A DNA stretch of 64,000 nt, from positions 310,001 through 374,000 of the forward strand of contig CAJNOJ010000009.1 in NCBI GenBank assembly GCA_905250025.1, in the 5' to 3' direction. The position numbers and the translations under genes are program-made. The notes beneath the pieces are model-generated. The model saw only the letters and a list, made by a program, of their open reading frames with translations, was not told the DNA's origin and ran no database searches. This stretch comes from Adineta ricciae (lineage: Eukaryota > Rotifera > Eurotatoria > Adinetida > Adinetidae). Numbering within the stretch: the stretch's first letter is position 1; each line of letters starts with the position of its first letter. Of this stretch, positions 21,740-33,100 are shown one piece after another.

Positions 21740-22717
21740 TATTGTATCTCTCTATCTGCCAGACAAACATACGTAGCAAGCCAAAAGATCTTTCAACGAG
21801 TAGATTATGAATTGTTTCGTATGTTAAGAAAGGAAAAAACGACTCGCTAAATTGTATCGAACGGTACCGATAATAGAAGATTTAGCGATGTTATCTGCGC
21901 GAGAAAAAAGCGAAAAACAAGAAAATGTCAAAAAAAGAAAAACGGCAACAACAGTAGTGTTTCTGCAGAAACAAGAGAAGGACAATTCAGCGATTATTAT
22001 TATCTTGACTTAAGATAAATGTAGGCTATTTTGATATAGAAAAGAACAAATAAGCATCTGTCAAGCAGACGAGACTGAATATCCTTTCGAATCATGGAAG
22101 AAAATTTGATGTTAGTAGAAAACACTTCGCAATTTGATGGATGATGGTTATTATTGTACAAGAAAACGTTTCTACTCACTAGCTGATATCTATTTTTCAG
22201 CTAGTAAAACGTGAAATTTACATCGATCAATTTGTGTATTAAATCAAACATCAACAGTATTGTGGACATTTATTATTGTATATATAACCTTCGAAAAAAA
22301 AGCAGAACACATATTCAACATCAATGTATGTGCATAATATCATACTACAAATCTGCTCTTTCCCTTTCCCTTGTCATTGATAAAGTGCTTGTTGATGATA
22401 AATTTATTTTTGTCTGTTATCTTAAGTCATATTAGTTTTCATTAACGATCAAGAAGTGATTCATCTCTGATCTAAAGTTCCGAATGTATCAATTGTGGTA
22501 TAATGCATATTTTGTGCGAAAGATTTCTATTAAATAGTACGACCTGTCTAAGGTGAACTGTTCTAAATGGAAGGATTTATTAGAGATAAGATAATTCAGA
22601 AACAAATGTCAATGAAATTTGAAAAAAGTACTTTGTTTTATGCTGTGTGGTCTCAAGTTTTATTCGATGAAATGCGATGCAATCCATCAGCGCATATGTA
22701 ACATTTCGAATGTCTAA
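21740..22717. other. intergenic, no gene seen
   Basis: Upstream region of the zinc-ribbon gene and downstream flank of the MORN array. Small frames near 22211 are not supported. Confidence 0.4.
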
Positions 22718-24885
22718 CTAGTTTTCACATTCGCTGATAAAACGTCCATCTTCCCATTGTTCCTTCTTTGCTTCACCGCTCGAAGAGTAATAAGTACCTT
22801 TTCCATTTCTTTTATTATCTTTGAATTCTCCCGCAAGTTGTTCATCAATAACTTCTACATTGTCTTTCACTGATTCAAGTAATACAGTACATTATGCCAA
22901 CGACAGTTTTGACTATTTCGTCTCATATCGATCACCAGTAGACCAAGTGAAGACACCATAACCTGTTCGTTTGTCGTCAATCCAGTCACCTGAATACTTG
23001 TCGCCATTAGCAGAATAGAAAATGCCTTTTCCGTTGATTTTATGCCCTTTAAATTGTCCCAAGCGTTGTTCATAAACATCACGGATTCTATTGTTGTTTT
23101 AGGTAATCAAGATAGTACAAATTGCGAGAGAAATATATCAGTGGCTCTTCTCATACCGATCACCAGACGATAAGATTAAGACACCCTGTCCTTCTCGATT
23201 ATCGTCAATCCAATCACCTATATATTTGTCACCGTTAGCATAATAGAAAACACCTTTTCCATTGATTTTGTTCCTTTCAAATCGTCCCAAGCGCCGTTCA
23301 TAAATATCATAACTCTCATTATTGTTTGAGCTAAGCAGGACAGAACAAACTATGAGAGAAATACATGAGCAACTCGTCTCATATCGACTACCAGACGCCA
23401 AAGTTAAAACACCGTGCCCTTCTCGATTATCGGCAATCCAATCACCTGTATACGTGTCATCGTTAGCAAAATAGAAAGTTCCTTTTCCATTGAATTTCCC
23501 ATCTTTGCATTCTCCCAGAACTCATTCATCGCTGATGCCACACGCTGACTGTGCATTTTAAATAATATAGTCAAGCATGACCAAGAATTAGTAGATTTGT
23601 TTACTCATATCGATCACCACAAGGCCAACTGACTACACACTGACCAGTTTGCTTATCACACATCCAATCGCCTACATACTTACATCCATTAAGAGAAAAG
23701 TAGGCACCTTTTCCATTTCGTCTACCATCTTTGAATTCGCCCTCGAATCATTCATATATATTAGTAGCGATGTGACTCTATGTGTGAGATGACACAATAC
23801 AGTATGAACAAAAGTTTCAAGATTACAAACTCTCGTACCGATCACCAGAGGAGAAGATTAAAGTGCCTTGGCCAGTTTGCTTATCATGTTCCCATTCGCC
23901 TGTATATTTATTCCCATTAGAATAATGGCAAACACCTTGCCCATTCTTTCGACCATCTTTGAAACGCCCCCAACACTGTTCATGGGTACCACGCATCGTC
24001 GCATTCTACGTACTACGTAAGACATTAAAAGATGTAAGGGTAATTGATGATCAGTTCTTCTCGTACCGACTACCAGATGACATAGTGAGAACTCCTTCGC
24101 CGGTTCGTTTGTCATTCACCCAATCACCCACATAGTTGTCTCCATTAGCATAGTGACAAGTACCTTTCCCATTCTTTCTTCCGTCTGTGAATTGTCCCTT
24201 CACTCATTCTTTAATCCGATGAATGTTGTTACTTAACTATTACGTGATAGAATACATTGCGTACCACAACTATTGAACAACATCTCTCATACCTGTCACC
24301 CGAAGACCAAATGAAAACACCTTCGCGTGGTGGACTATCATCAATCCAGTCGCCTATATACTTGTTTCCATTAGCATAGTAGTAAGCACCTTGCCCATTC
24401 TTTCGATCATCTTTGAATTGTCCCATATGTTATTCATGAACATCAAGAACCCCGTTGCTATTGATTTCAAGTAAGTTAGTGAATAAAGTGAGACGAGTAT
24501 ACGATTGACACCACTCGTACCGATCGCCAGAAATCAGGATGAGAACACCTTGACCTGTTCGATGGTCATCAATCCAATCACCTACATACTTATCTCCATT
24601 AGCATAATGGTAAGTACCTTTTCCATTCTTCTTTCCGTTGTTGAATTGACCCACCACATATTCACAGACAGTGTGTGCATTGTCAATTTAGGTTTTTAAC
24701 AACAAAATTTCGTATAACCAAAAGTTAGCGAATAATTCGACTCGTATCGATTGCAAGACGGTGAGATGTAAATACCTTGACCTGTTCTCTTATTGTCAAT
24801 CCAGTCACCTATATATTTCCCCCCATTAACATAGTAATAAGTACCTCGACCGTGTTTTTGTTTATTCTGCCACTCTCCTTAAACA
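22718..24885 (-). repeat. array of ten MORN-repeat units, several with in-frame stops
   Basis: Ten units spaced about 200-260 bp on the minus strand each encode about 45 residues of MORN sequence, such as NGKGTYHYANGDKYVGDWID followed by a GDRYE ending. Approximate positions: 24878-24742, 24657-24522, 24429-24290, 24203-24060, 23990-23825, 23747-23605, 23521-23385, 23310-23155, 23065-22925 and 22861-22718. The last ends in a natural stop (SECEN, TAG at 22718-22720). Between units are spacers of about 60-120 bases. Five units end with a GT at the same Arg codon (CG|GTATGAG or CG|GTACGAG, AG|GTATGAG once), so they look like exons. The units ending near 24742, 23605, 23385 and 22925 have CGATATGAG or CGATACGAG there, with no GT. 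Stops stand just before the repeat at 24879-24881, 24430-24432, 24204-24206, 23748-23750 and 23522-23524. MORN repeats bind phospholipids or proteins. Whether this is still translated with the upstream enzyme is unclear. Confidence 0.72.
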
Positions 24886-24959
24886 CTATTTTTTTATAAC
24901 GTGAACTGACAATCAAGCTACGTGTATGAAAGCAGCCTCAGCTTGTATTTACATAATAC

Positions 24960-25799
24960 TTAAACAATTACTTCATAACGATCACCGTTTGGATAGTTTT
25001 CAACTTTGTATGTGCTCAATTCAGCGTCAAGAGATGTTTCTGCATCGGGTAGTTTTATATTCGAGCATTGCTTATCATCCATGACTTTTGCCAGCATGTC
25101 TTCGTTCGAAATTACACGTGATACTGCACTCTCTTCTTCCATATCAGTGGTGACTTCTTCCAGATGAACAACGTTCAACAACAAATGTTTCAAAGCATTG
25201 CTTTTCACACGAAGTCGAGTACCTAATGTAAGAATGACTTCTTTTTCATCTGCGAAACTACTGTACGCAACGATGCTTTTTCCTTTCTTTGCTTCGATCA
25301 TCAACAGTGTCGCAGCTTCTCCTCCGAGAAATTGACTAACCACGTCTACACTTGATGAACACGAACTCACAGTCCACCAAGTTATTATTTCGCCATCTTT
25401 AAAGTTCTCGCTGATATCCAGGTTTACCCCGCGCCATAGATTGCTCTTTTCATCGGGTAACTTTTTAAGAGCAGTATAGAATAGTTTAAGATACCCGTAC
25501 CATGGTCGTAGTGTAGATCGATCTTTGATACGCAGTGCTGTGTTGAGTAGATTGTAAAGACTGAGCTCGCCCCATTCCATTGTATATATATAAATAGCCG
25601 CTGATTCTTCGCGTGTAAGGCCATGTTCCGAAGGAAAATGGCACTCAGCCCTCGCAATGCGAATGAATTCATTCAAACAATCAATTTTGTCTAAGATAGG
25701 CTCGAGCGCTTGGCCAAGTGGAAGAAGTGGATGTGAGTGAAATCCATAAACTGGCGGAAGTCGTATTGGTTTGTGATCGACGTTCGTGATTCTTAACAT
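24960..25799 (-). CDS. arginine-type mono-ADP-ribosyltransferase, start of a MORN fusion
   Basis: Frame of 279 residues related to ecto-ART/RTX-like NAD+:arginine ADP-ribosyltransferases, which move ADP-ribose from NAD+ to arginine of target proteins. The R-S-E triad is visible: Arg123 in NLWRGVN, the Ser motif at WWTVSSCSS (145-149), and the ExE motif at E185-x-E187 (FADEKEVIL), which is the arginine-specific form. All catalytic positions appear intact. No signal peptide is seen. The protein ends with YPNGDRYE, the beginning of a MORN repeat, and stops three codons later, unless spliced into the MORN units that follow (22718-24885) on the same strand. ART-MORN fusions are known to me from bdelloid rotifers. 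It may act in the cytoplasm on endogenous targets. Confidence 0.8.
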   Translation of the reverse strand: MLRITNVDHKPIRLPPVYGFHSHPLLPLGQALEPILDKIDCLNEFIRIARAECHFPSEHGLTREESAAIYIYTMEWGELSLYNLLNTALRIKDRSTLRPWYGYLKLFYTALKKLPDEKSNLWRGVNLDISENFKDGEIITWWTVSSCSSSVDVVSQFLGGEAATLLMIEAKKGKSIVAYSSFADEKEVILTLGTRLRVKSNALKHLLLNVVHLEEVTTDMEEESAVSRVISNEDMLAKVMDDKQCSNIKLPDAETSLDAELSTYKVENYPNGDRYEVIV

Positions 25800-27079
25800 G
25801 ATGGGATGATTAGTTGAAATTGTACATGCTTTCTAAAAATGTTTCTATCTAAAATGATTGAAATATTACATTTATATATCCAGCGATGGCAATATATTTC
25901 GTTTCGGTTCGACACTGGTGACTAGATGTTCTTTACCTATGAAAAAATAGCAGTAGCTCTCTCTCGATTTTTTGTGTGCTATATGGAATTAGTATACGAA
26001 TTCGTTTATTCATTGAATCGTTCAGTACTTATTAAGAAAATGAGATTTTCTTGGCTGGCAAGTATGATGAGTTCATTTACTACATCACTTCAATAGATTT
26101 GACCTAGCAGTTCACTTTTTCAACCCTTACAAAGCTGATGGGGACATGATCATAATTTCAAAATACATTTCATATGTTCGTTAAAGTGCCATAGTACTCT
26201 TTTATATGTTATACTTAGACAAGGATAATCTTTACAGTAAAATACATTTAACAACTACAGTAATACTGAACCCTACCATTGCATGTTGTCGTGAAGGAAC
26301 CATGTATTTGTATGGAGACAAAACGCATATTAAGAGTTATACAAACATAAAGACAAATGGAGTCGTAAAAGCTTTCACTTGTTGAGAAGAAGAAAAAAAT
26401 AACAAAACATTCGAAAGAGTAACATCGCGTAAAGTAATAGTCATTTTTTTTGTTGCAGAGTGTCCTTTGAAAGAGTGTGTGTTGGTCATTGATTGTTCGA
26501 ATAATAACATCCTTCGAGAACAGAACGGTGATGAAAATTTCAGTCATCAATGGACTCCAATATAAAATCAGTAGAACATCAATAGATTCTGCATCAAACT
26601 TCAAATTCGCTCCATCAGCAGTGAACGTCACACAAGAAATCATACTACATAGATAGATCGTCTCAGGTAATCACTTATCTTCCGTATATTTGTGTTGATG
26701 TGTTCCCTCGAAAGTTTGAATTAGAAAGAGTTCAATATCGGTTTTTTGTTTCCTTTATATATATATAATATGTATATCGAAAAAGAAAAAGAAACGAACG
26801 AGAAAAAAAGAGATGACACAAAAAACGCGAGAAGAAAGAAAGAAGAAAGTTGCTGCTATATATCGTCTTCAATACACGCATACGAAGAGATCTGAATGTC
26901 GCAACAAGTTAATCATGCTAATGCACGAACTTATTGCGCAAGAATCGACAAGGAAAACGTTTGAAGAACTAGTAAAATTAGGTAAAATATAAACGATCGG
27001 ATAGAGAAGAGAAAAACTCATGTATATAGAAAGCAATGAAAAGTGTATAAAATTTTATGCTATTGTTGGTAATGATTTT
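25800..27079. other. intergenic, no gene seen
   Basis: Upstream region of the ADP-ribosyltransferase and 3' flank of the mask gene. A 131-codon minus frame at 26248-26643 has phenylalanine runs and no recognisable domain. Confidence 0.4.
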
Positions 27080-27101
27080 CTATCGCGGGTGTTGTTGTTG
27101 T

Positions 27102-27134
<33 letters not shown>

Positions 27135-30100
27135 GGATATGGATATGGTGCTAAAAGGAAGACAATGACATACATATCTCGAACGAAAAAATAGAACCAA
27201 AGATAGCTGACGTACGCTTAGAGACGGAAGACCAATCATTGATGCCCATCGGAGGAGCAACAGAGGTTGATGGTGGCATGTGTCGTTTGCGTTCACTGCC
27301 AATCGCAGCTGGTAGTGTTTTGTGGTCATTACCAGCACTTGTAGACGATAATGAAGGACCGGTTGAATGATTACTATTGGAAATTAGAACAGTTGGATCA
27401 ACTAGAAGACAAAGACTTCTCTGCTATGATATCAAATAAAAGTCATCATCTTACCAGAGTTTAAGGGTATATCATCACTGTTTGTATTTACATTTGGCGA
27501 CAGAGGAATATTGTTTGTCGATTGTGTTCTCGAGAGAACATTCTTATAATAATAATTAGCCACAAGTGCCGCGGCTTGATTTGTATCTTGTGGCAGTTGT
27601 CCTCGTGATGCCAAAATATTTGCTATTTGTAATGTTGTTGGCAGCTGTGGCGGTGGTGGTAAAGGTTGTTGTATGGGATGTTGTTGCATATTATTCTGTA
27701 AATGATGATATAAATGTAACACTTGATTTTGTACATGTTGAATTGCTTCGATGTCTGATTGTTGACCAGAACGTGTTGGAGGAACATTCGGATACATTTG
27801 CTGTTGTTGCTGCTGTTGTTGTTGTTCCATCATTCGAGCAATATTTGTAATGTTCGATGATAATGGTCCTTGAAACTCTGGTGCACTTGGATTCAAACTC
27901 GATCGATTCGAATAGGCAGAATTGTTATGCAGCAATTGCTGATAGACAGATGATGGATTTGGCGGATATTTTGAAGGCATGTGCATGGGATTCTCATCGA
28001 TTGATACAGGTGGACGATGAGAGCCGATTGGTCCAAACGGTTTCTGTTGTTCGAGATTGGGAAACAAAGGCTGCGGTTGAATAAAAGGACTTGCTTGTTG
28101 CTTTAATGACGATGGAGATGATGATGTTGAAGATGCTGTTGATGAACCAGTCTGACCGTTTTGATCATGTGGCATCTTGGTGTAGGAAGGCGAGATTGAC
28201 TGATGAGTGCGATTAGAACCAGGTGCACGACTCAATTGTGATGTTGGTGATAATGAATCGAAATTTGTTCCAGGTGGTGGAATCATTGGTGCTGTCGTAG
28301 TAGTAGATAGACCGCGATAGCCAGGAGCAATTTTTGGATCTGGTGCTTGTGAGGACAATGGTGTGGGTTCATTCATTGTAACTACAATGGAGTCCGGATG
28401 AGATTGTTTACTTAGTACATTCATTTTGGCCGCATTAGCAAAGTTCATTTTGGTTGTCGACTCATCGTTGATTGATCCGGATTGATTTGACGATTCCTTT
28501 GGCTTTGTTAGAACATCAACAATAGATGTAGTTAAAATATTTGAAGCAAATGGATTGTATTCTCCGATAGTAGCCGTAGGTGGTATCGTCGAGGACGCTG
28601 GAACCAGTAACGATGCTGATGATGATGGAGCTTGATAAGATACCGGAGTCGAGGATTTATTCGGTGATATGGAATTGACGTCTAACGATGAAGGTGCTGT
28701 TTGATAATTATTTGGATGATGTCGGTGATGGTTAGTTGAATTCGTGTAAGGATATTGACTTGTATGAGATAGTTTATTATGTGATGAAGATGATTTTGGA
28801 TGTGTCCAGTTACTTGGATTGATAGTTGTTGAATTACTTGTCGAAGATGATGATATAGCACGGTTAGATCGATTGGAATTAACCCACGTTGCACCGGTAG
28901 ATGTTAATGGCTGAGTTGTTTTCACTGACGCTGATGAAGATGTGGAACGAGTGGTAAGATTTGAAGAGTTTTTCCTATTAGTCTGATTCGAAGAACGAGG
29001 GTTAATCCTAGGCGTTGAAGATGTTTCCGAGAATGTTGGCTCGACAACTAAGATGAAAGAAAATTAACAAGTGTTTTCTGCCAACAAAGAACGTCTCAAA
29101 ATGAAAATTACCGATATTATGTGGTCTTGGCCCAGTATTTGCTCTTTGTGTTTTCAATAACTCGTCAGCATTGTCGTGATTAGTTATTACTGTTGATGTC
29201 CTTGACTTGCTGCCTGATGGTAATAAATTCGTCAGTTCTGTTTCTGAATTTTTCAAAAATGCCGTAATTATCTGATACGCATGTTTGATAGAATCACAAT
29301 TACCCCTAAAAGAATGGAAAGAATATAACTTGCGGATTGCTTAGATAAGATCTAAACTGGATCTTACTTGATGAGAATAGTTTTGTCTCCGATGCCTCGT
29401 TTGTTTTCTACATCGATTGAAGCTCCCGTCACGTCACGTAATACACTCAAGTTCGTGCCACATCGAGCGATCATCCGCGTGTATTGCTCATGTGGAATAG
29501 TCACTTTTTTCTGTTTGCCAATCACTTCTTGCCACCCGTCATCAGTGGTCACCGATTCTTGTTTAGCTTTTGAAACAAGATTTTCTTGATGACGTCCGAT
29601 TTTTCTTGACATTGTGTTTGTTTTCTTCTTGCTGTTAGTCGGCTGTTTGGTTGTTTGTTCTGGCACAGGTGGTTTCAGTTCAGTGTCGGTCTTAACCATT
29701 TTCAAACGGAGATCATCATGCTCCTCATCGTCAGCAACAACATTCGTTGAAGGTATTTCGACATGTTCTTCGACTTCTACTTGCTGCGTTTCTTCTTCAA
29801 CTTTAGGAGTGCATTCATCTTCTAGCTCTTCAGCTGCTTCTGTCGTCGACGCTGCTACTTCTGTAGCTATGGTTTGTTGCTTTCCCTTCTTTTTTGCTTT
29901 CCGTTTTTCTCGTTTCTTTGCTGCAGCTTCTTTCTTCGTTTGTTCCCGCGATTTCTCAGATTCGATCTCTTTCAAAAGATTGTTCGCTGCTTTATTTGCT
30001 TCGGCTGCTTGACGTTCCTTTGCTGAGATGATTTGATCCATGCACGTTTGACATTTTTTCAACAAATCCTGTATGAAAGACAAAACAAAACGATGAAACA

Positions 30101-33100
30101 TTTGATCTCTAAACTACAACTTCGATTTCGACACGTACTTTATCAGTAATTGTACTTATTAACCGACGACAATCTGTATCTGAGGGAAATTGTCGTACTT
30201 GGCGTACTAGATATTTAACAACTTTGATATGTCCTTTACGAAACGCAGCCATAAGACAAGAAACTTTGCGTGAATCACTCGAGTCTGGGTTGGCAAAACG
30301 AGTTATGAGCAGTTGAACAACTTCTAAATGGCCACCATTGCATGCAAGCCAAAGAGGTGTAGCACCCTTTTTATTCCGAACATCAATTGTCGCACCATAA
30401 AGAAGTAATAACTCAACAAATTTATGATGTCCTTTATCAGCCGCAATAGTCAGCGCTAAACGAAAAGAAAAAGAATCAACGTTGGATATGGTATGGTTCA
30501 ATGTCGTTTAGATCTTATCTACGTACCAGTATCTTTAGATGTAGGCACAGGCAACGCATTCACATCAGCACCTCGTTCTAACAAAACTCGACCGACGTCC
30601 ACGTAACCACCAGATGCTGCAAGAAAGAGAGAAACTATGAGTATATCTGTCAAAAATACTACGAGTTTGTTTACCAGATTCCATGAGAGGGGTAAGGCCA
30701 GTTTTTGCTCGATGTTCAATATTTGCTTTCCGATCGACTAGTAGTGAGACAACTTCAGCGCGGCCTTGAAAACAAGCTAAAGTTAATGCTGTATTGCGAT
30801 TTGTTTCGATCTGTGCATTGATATCAGCACCCATATCTAGTAGAAGTTTCACTGCAGCAACATGTCCGTTCATTGATGCTAACATTAAAGGCTGAAATAC
30901 AAATCTGTCTGGTCAAACTATTCTCGACAATGTCGTCGTTACTTACAGTAATGCCTAATTTACTACCCGTCCTAAAGCAGAAAATGCTATTTCAGTTAGG
31001 AATGCATAAAGTCAAAATACAAACCTCGAATTAATTTCTGCGCCATAGCTCAATAATAACTTGATAATAGTTACATATCCTCCCGAGGCAGCGAGACTCA
31101 GTGCTGAAAAAAAAACTCAAAAAGTTCTCCAGATAATATGATAATGATGATGCAAAACGAACCGGTGTAATCGGAAACATTTCTATGTTCTCGATTTGCT
31201 CCATTTTTCAAAAGAATTTCAACAACATCTTGTCTACCACCGCTGCATGCCAACGACAGTGCGGTGTCTTTGGTTCTTTCAGATTGAGCTTCGATATTGG
31301 CACCATGTTCAATCAATCGTGACACAATATTTGCATGACCAGCAGTCGCTAAGAATTGAGAAGAAAAACCACAAATGATTAGTCGTAATCGAGATGAAAC
31401 GATCAGATTTACCAGCAAGGATCAATGGTGTAAAACCTTTCTTATCTCGATGTTCAATATAAGCATTACGTTGTAGAAGCAGAAGTACAAGTTCTTCATG
31501 ACCACCTGCACATGCTAAGGTTAATGCGGTATCGTGATTTGATTCGGTTTCGCAGTCAACATCGATTCGATTTTGAAATCGTAGATGAGATAATGCTGTC
31601 GATGTCGAATTACTTAGTTGAGATGAATATTCAGCACAACAAACTGAATGGCGAGCTGTATTTGAGGATGGCGATGATGGTGGAGGGAGATCAGTCGTGT
31701 CAATAGACAAAGCGTGACGCGATTGCGAAGTTAAATTTGTTGATTCCTGATCAGAAGGGGAAGTCGGTGCTAGAAAATAAATACATTTATGTATTTCCAT
31801 GAAACTGATCACTTGAAGAAAGGATCTCACTTTTCTCAACGTTTGGTGTTTGTTGTAGAGTTCTTAGTTGATCGATAAATGATTTTTGATTAGTAATCTT
31901 TTGAATTTCTTTAATAAAATCGGGATTATTCGCCAATGTTTGTATTCGTTCCAACGCCGATGGATTACTTGCTAGTTGTCGTAAATGTTCTAGAGCCTTC
32001 TGGGTATCTGTATTAATACGCATGGGAATTTTCGTCGGTGTCGATTCTGTCGATGATGTTGTGGCTGACGATGAGATTAATTTTAGATTCTTCAAATGCA
32101 TATTCATTTCGTCGAGATGATTTTGATTATCATGTACATGCTGTTCTATTCGACGGTCGTATTTCGATAGTTGCCGGTTGAATGATTTCTTTATTTTCGT
32201 ATGCTGATGAGATGATTGTACAGATTCATTAGGTGACGGAGAAAAGAAATTGATTGTTTGAGACGGAATCGGGAGGATCGACGAAGATGTTACTTGTTCA
32301 TCGTATTTCGATGACGACGAGGAACTCGATGCTGAAGATGACGATGTAGTACGTTTCTTTTTACTAGTTACGGATGAATTCGAAGGAGTAGACGGAGGAT
32401 TGGCGTTGAAATATTCTGTCACTTGTTGTCGATATTCCTGATTGAGTTTCAGATGTTGTTGAGCTTTATCATGTAGTTCTTTTTCTACATTTTGCAATTG
32501 TTCTGAAAAGAAAGCAATACATTAATCGACGAACTGCTCTTGACGAATATTTTTTTACCTAATAGATAAAGTTTTTTCGCTTGATCGCTTGTTTGATCAT
32601 TGGTTGGCGATGGCAATCGATTAGAATTCGGCCATGGATACGCTGAGATGTCTAGAAAAAAGGAGAAAAAATATGTTTACACATCAAGATGAGATGTGAA
32701 CTTAACCAACCTGGGTTATTCATATCAGTGTACAATTCATTCGGATCGACTTCGACCGTTTTCAGAACTTCCAAAATGTTTCTCGGAACGATCTTTTCCA
32801 AACGTTCGAGCAAGGTAAACGATGAGTTCGTCATCTCCGATGATTTTTCACCAGATCTTGTATCAGTTTTCGTACTTGAATCATTGACTGTTGGTAGCGG
32901 GAGAGGAAATGAATTCGGCATTGTTACTGTCACACCCTCGTCGTCGTCATCGTCGTCATCGTCTTCTTCTTCTTCGTCATCATCTTCTTCATCATCTTCT
33001 TCGTCTTGATCATCATTTATTTCAACAGGATTAATTGTACAATTTAAAATGCTCTTCGGATATTCAAGTAGTAGTTGAACGATAGCAGTGTGTCCTCCTT

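Noticed and set aside
26248-26643. 131-codon minus-strand frame
   Set aside because: Phenylalanine/serine runs and no family resemblance; likely chance in AT-rich DNA.
29614-30012. 132-codon plus-strand frame over the mask coiled-coil exon
   Set aside because: Antisense of a strongly supported mask exon; Ser/Phe/Cys-rich composition is expected from the complement of Glu/Lys codons.
32689-33009. Plus-strand frame ending in a long serine run
   Set aside because: It is the antisense shadow of the Asp/Glu repeat of the mask gene.
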